Shown: piece by piece, positions 61,451-64,000 of the stretch
Position numbering within the stretch: position 1 is the stretch's first letter
Layout: every line of letters starts with the position of its first letter
NCBI GenBank assembly: GCA_942491535.1
Contig: CALOBV010000025.1
Location: 124,001-188,000, forward strand
DNA: 64,000 nt
From: JAUVKT01 sp942491535
GTDB taxonomy: Bacteria; Bacteroidota; Bacteroidia; Bacteroidales; VadinHA17
Direction of reading: 5' to 3'
The notes under the pieces: generated by a model
The model's input: only the letters and a program-made list of their open reading frames with translations
Databases searched by the model: none
What the model was told of the DNA's origin: nothing
Program-made: the position numbers and the translations under genes

Positions 61451-63637
61451 TCATAAAAAAAGGGACTTAGAGCTCCCCTTATTAATATTTTCATTTCTCA
61501 AGCTAGTCCTCTGCAGCCTCAAGTGCTCCAGGCGAGCCTTGATCTCTGCGTTTTCTGTCTCCAGATCAATAATTCTATTTTCTCTGTCGCTTATTACTAT
61601 TTCCTGCTCTTTAAAAGCTTCGACAAGTATTGGTATGATTTCGGTATAAGCAACAGATAGTTTTCCATCGCTGCCTTCTTTTACCATGTCTGGAAGTATT
61701 TCTTGAAGGTCCTGGGCTATAACGCCATAATGAGTGCCCTCAGGTAAACCCATATCGGGATATTCTTCAGTTCTGAAGTCAAAGCTGACCCCCTTAATTC
61801 TCATTATTTTTTCACTTGCGCTTAGAATCTGGCTAATATTGGTCTTAAGTGTTATATCCGATGGTGTAATAAACTCATTTGCACGTATATCACCTGCAAC
61901 ATATAACTTATAATCACCGGGCTCAGCACCAATGCCTACATTACCGTTCTTGAGTATCTCCATAGCATTGCTATAGGCTCCATTACCATTACCAATCACT
62001 AACAGATGATCAGTACCAAACCATCCTGAAGAGCTGCCATTAGCCTGTCCCCACGAACCAAGTACTATTGCTCTATTTGCATTTGCTTCGTTAAACTGTC
62101 CAATTGACACAGCACCCAGGCCATTGGATTTGGAACCAAGTCCTGCGGAAAATGAATAGTCACCACCTGATGACCCTCCTGCAAGTGCAGTAGACTGTAT
62201 TCCACCCGCTGTAGACTGGTATCCAATTGCGCTGGCTCCGTTACCACTTGTTGATGATTGATAACCAATTGAGAGGCTGAAATCTGCATTGGTAACAGCA
62301 TCATACCCGATGGCTGTTGACCTTTGGTTATGTGCCTCAGAATATGCACCCATTGCAAGTGAATTCATAGCTAAGGCACGTGAATCAAAGCCCAGGGCCA
62401 TTGCTTCATTTCCACTTGCATAGGAGTTTTTACCAATAGCATAAGTTTGTGTGCCAATGGCAGAAGAGTAGAAACCAAGCGCATATGATTTGCCTCCGCT
62501 GGCTGTAGCTCCTTCTCCAAAGGCAAAGGAACTTTCTCCAGATGCCTCGGCACTATTCCCAACAGCCATAGCATAATCATCGATAGCCTTACTCTGGAAG
62601 CCAAATGCCTGCGAGAAATTTCCTGAAGCAATATTTAAATATCCTATTGATGTAGAGTTTTGTCCTACCATAACAGGATCTTCAACGGCAATATATCCGG
62701 CCATAAAAGCATCCTTTCTCGGGTAGAATAATATCTGGCTGGACGGCTGGATTACATCCGGAACATCGCTACCGGAGATACTCATATATTGTGCACCGGG
62801 AGTAGCCTTATCGATGTCAAATCCTGCTACTGCAAAGCCACCACGCGATCCTGGAGCTTTACCGGTCTGGGTATCATCTATATAGAACCTTACGCTATCA
62901 GGGGTGAGCCATAAGAGGTCATTAAGAGGTGTTGCCTTATCCCTGTCGAAGCCGGCAACTGCAAATCCTCCACGACTGCCGGGGGCCTTACCCTCGGGAT
63001 CACCTTTTGAAACATACACCCTTACAGACTCGGGGTAGACAGCGAAGACAGTCTGCCCGTCGGCACGCTTCACCTCAAACAGAGCATCCTCAGATGCATC
63101 ATCTTCACTTATGACAGCAAGCTTGCTGCCACCGGAGTCGTCAGATCCTATAGCCAGGCTTCCGCCGGTGGGGAGGTAGATAACATCTCCATTTACAGGA
63201 AACTGTCCTATCTCGGCCTTCTGTGCAACCAGGGCATAGGGCACTGTAACAAGTTGTGAGGCATCTAATTGATACCAGTTTCCCTGGTATTCAATGCTTG
63301 GCCTGATAAACATATTTCCAAGCTGCCATTCAATATCCGGGAATAAAGCAATAGTCCCAGCGGTTCTTGTCGCGTCGGGATCTCCGACTTTTATTGAAAA
63401 AATTCCCTCTTCGGAGGTAAGAACGCTATGCTGTTCCTCCCAGAGCACTGTTCCTGCAGGAGAACCAAAAAGTATAGCAATCTTTACATTCATGTTAGTT
63501 GATGCTATTGGATTGTGATCAATATCACGGGCCACAGCCTGGTAATTGAACATTTCAGGTACCTGGGACATAAGAGTTGTTGTAATACAGCAGATAGCCA
63601 GGAATACCAGTAGTTTTTTAAATCGTAGACCTTCCAT
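61451..63637 (-). CDS. YadA-head/peptidase S74 exported surface protein (intact paralogue)
   Basis: 728 residues from the ATG at 63637; a start 24 bp upstream (63661) is possible but would put eight residues before a good signal peptide (FKKLLVFLAICCITTTLMSQ). Order: signal, N-terminal domain (PEMFNYQAVAR, VLWEEQHSV, VTVPYAL), the same two GSRGGFAVAGFD-x-DKATP modules, about 15 YadA-head repeats, and an S74 C-terminal domain with ITPSDITLKTNI (Ser and Lys pair) and a coiled-coil tail (ENRIIDLETENAEIKARLE). No T9SS C-terminal signal is present. It is the working paralogue of the gene next door. Confidence 0.85.
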   Translation of the reverse strand: MEGLRFKKLLVFLAICCITTTLMSQVPEMFNYQAVARDIDHNPIASTNMNVKIAILFGSPAGTVLWEEQHSVLTSEEGIFSIKVGDPDATRTAGTIALFPDIEWQLGNMFIRPSIEYQGNWYQLDASQLVTVPYALVAQKAEIGQFPVNGDVIYLPTGGSLAIGSDDSGGSKLAVISEDDASEDALFEVKRADGQTVFAVYPESVRVYVSKGDPEGKAPGSRGGFAVAGFDRDKATPLNDLLWLTPDSVRFYIDDTQTGKAPGSRGGFAVAGFDIDKATPGAQYMSISGSDVPDVIQPSSQILFYPRKDAFMAGYIAVEDPVMVGQNSTSIGYLNIASGNFSQAFGFQSKAIDDYAMAVGNSAEASGESSFAFGEGATASGGKSYALGFYSSAIGTQTYAIGKNSYASGNEAMALGFDSRALAMNSLAMGAYSEAHNQRSTAIGYDAVTNADFSLSIGYQSSTSGNGASAIGYQSTAGGIQSTALAGGSSGGDYSFSAGLGSKSNGLGAVSIGQFNEANANRAIVLGSWGQANGSSSGWFGTDHLLVIGNGNGAYSNAMEILKNGNVGIGAEPGDYKLYVAGDIRANEFITPSDITLKTNISQILSASEKIMRIKGVSFDFRTEEYPDMGLPEGTHYGVIAQDLQEILPDMVKEGSDGKLSVAYTEIIPILVEAFKEQEIVISDRENRIIDLETENAEIKARLEHLRLQRTSLRNENINKGSSKSLFL
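61455..61484 (-). terminator. Rho-independent terminator of the intact surface-protein gene
   Basis: On the minus strand AAGGGG-AGCTCTAAG-TCCCTT followed by TTTTT. The last codons of the gene (KSLFL) are read from the hairpin. Confidence 0.7.
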
Positions 63638-63702
63638 AAGTAAAAATATTATAGTTTGCATGAGTACCTCTAAAATACCAAATATTTACTTAAAAACCTT
63701 AC

Positions 63703-63732
63703 TATAAAAAAAGGCGCCTGTAAAGCGCCTTT
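63703..63732 (-). terminator. Rho-independent terminator of the thioredoxin-like gene
   Basis: AAAGGCGC (63710-63717) pairs with GCGCCTTT (63725-63732), 7-nt loop; minus-strand reading is followed by TTTTTATAG. The stem is GC-rich and perfect. Confidence 0.9.
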
Positions 63733-63756
63733 AGTAATATGTTCTGAAATCCAGAA

Positions 63757-64000
63757 TTATTCCTTTGTCAGTTCAATAATCAGCTTAACAATCTTATCAA
63801 ATTCAGAAGCAGGAATTTCGCCTTCATATATGGCCCTGCAAACACGTTTTTTATCTACAATCACCACAGTATAGTTATCGGCAGGTACACCCCATAGTTT
63901 TTGCAGAGTAGCATCGTAGTCAAACAAAATAGTCGTACCATACTTCTTTTCCTTGTTCTTTGCTATCATGCGGATTACCCCGTTTGGCTTCCATGTGGAT
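63757..64000 (-). CDS. Thioredoxin-fold protein, YtfJ-like (start outside window)
   Basis: The 3' part of a gene whose frame is open to the window edge; the visible 81 residues begin STWKPNGVIRMIAKNK. The pattern TTILFDYDATLQKLWGVPADNYTVVIVDKK, then CRAIYEGEIPASEFDKIVKLI, resembles the C-terminal half of the thioredoxin-like YtfJ family, with the cis-Pro region in GVPADN and the terminal helix. The active-site part, if any, is beyond the window. Family assignment is tentative. Confidence 0.5.
   Translation of the reverse strand, partial: STWKPNGVIRMIAKNKEKKYGTTILFDYDATLQKLWGVPADNYTVVIVDKKRVCRAIYEGEIPASEFDKIVKLIIELTKE

Noticed and set aside
57910..63637. Prophage tail-fibre genes
   Set aside because: The S74 domain is common in phage tails, but both proteins have Sec signal peptides and YadA-head repeats, and no phage structural, lysis or integrase gene is near.

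Overview
The window looks like chromosomal DNA of a Bacteroidota bacterium, most likely an anaerobic or facultative, fermentative member of the Bacteroidales; the genus cannot be fixed from sequence alone. Evidence: promoters of the TAnnTTTG type, DUF4252 proteins beside an ECF sigma factor, a Bacteroidota-style Smr protein, KdsA, a PyrK/PyrD pair, MKK-type signal peptides and lipoproteins, and weak Shine-Dalgarno signals. I see no tRNA or rRNA, no insertion sequence, no CRISPR array and no integrase.

Layout. 1-9.5 kb: housekeeping and metabolism (phosphosulfolactate synthase, DUF368, aroE, truA, a vSGLT-like Na+/sugar symporter, threonine aldolase, queA, a frameshifted Smr protein with a 9-bp tandem repeat, succinate-semialdehyde dehydrogenase). 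9.46-9.85 kb: RNase P RNA. 9.8-16.5 kb: LolA-like protein, kdsA, rarA, a frameshifted PiT phosphate transporter, a lone response regulator, and a Crp/Fnr regulator with an operator-like palindrome on its promoter. 16.5-23.3 kb: gamma-glutamyltransferase, an unrecognised membrane-anchored protein, an omega-amidase and a large FAD/Fe-S dehydrogenase. 23.4-28.7 kb: a substrate-level phosphorylation block, pta-ackA-ptb-ptb-buk. 28.7-33.5 kb: SDR, small outer-membrane protein, SlyD and two tandem DAACS symporters. 33.5-34.7 kb: a gene-free stretch with seven TTACAnnTGTAA palindromes ahead of a small XRE regulator. 34.8-41.5 kb: pyrK-pyrD, Lrp, the DUF4252/ECF sigma locus, a YfcC-type carrier. 41.5-44.4 kb: a RelA-type (p)ppGpp synthetase and a small exported protein.

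44.4-50.4 kb is the most interesting part: an error-prone repair cassette of a short DnaE-type polymerase and a Y-family polymerase (DinB), divergent from a LexA-like XRE-S24 regulator. The regulator's promoter is a textbook Bacteroidota one (TTTG-N20-TATATTTG) and carries two matching palindromes, TGATTA-N5-TAATCA, spaced 23 bp centre to centre. Every junction of this cassette is filled with unusual repeats: G-rich heptamers, 9-bp units and a 42-bp hairpin array.

50.4-64 kb: a P-loop protein, typA, hemolysin III, two paralogous lipoproteins, a BaiN/HI0933 flavoprotein, DUF2461, and two paralogous YadA-head/peptidase-S74 surface proteins, one with a frameshifted 5' end and an 84-bp tandem repeat.

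Two themes run across the window. First, intergenic G-rich heptamer tracts (GGGnnnn or GGGGnnn) often begin at a stop codon with the G-rich strand on the coding side; several have the four G-runs needed for a G-quadruplex. A composite repeat with an identical 41-bp core recurs at 49.3 and 57.0 kb, and its 34-bp tail also occurs at 44.5 kb. Second, single-base frameshifts occur at three loci (smr, PiT, surface protein); these may be real, phase-variable, or errors in the sequence.
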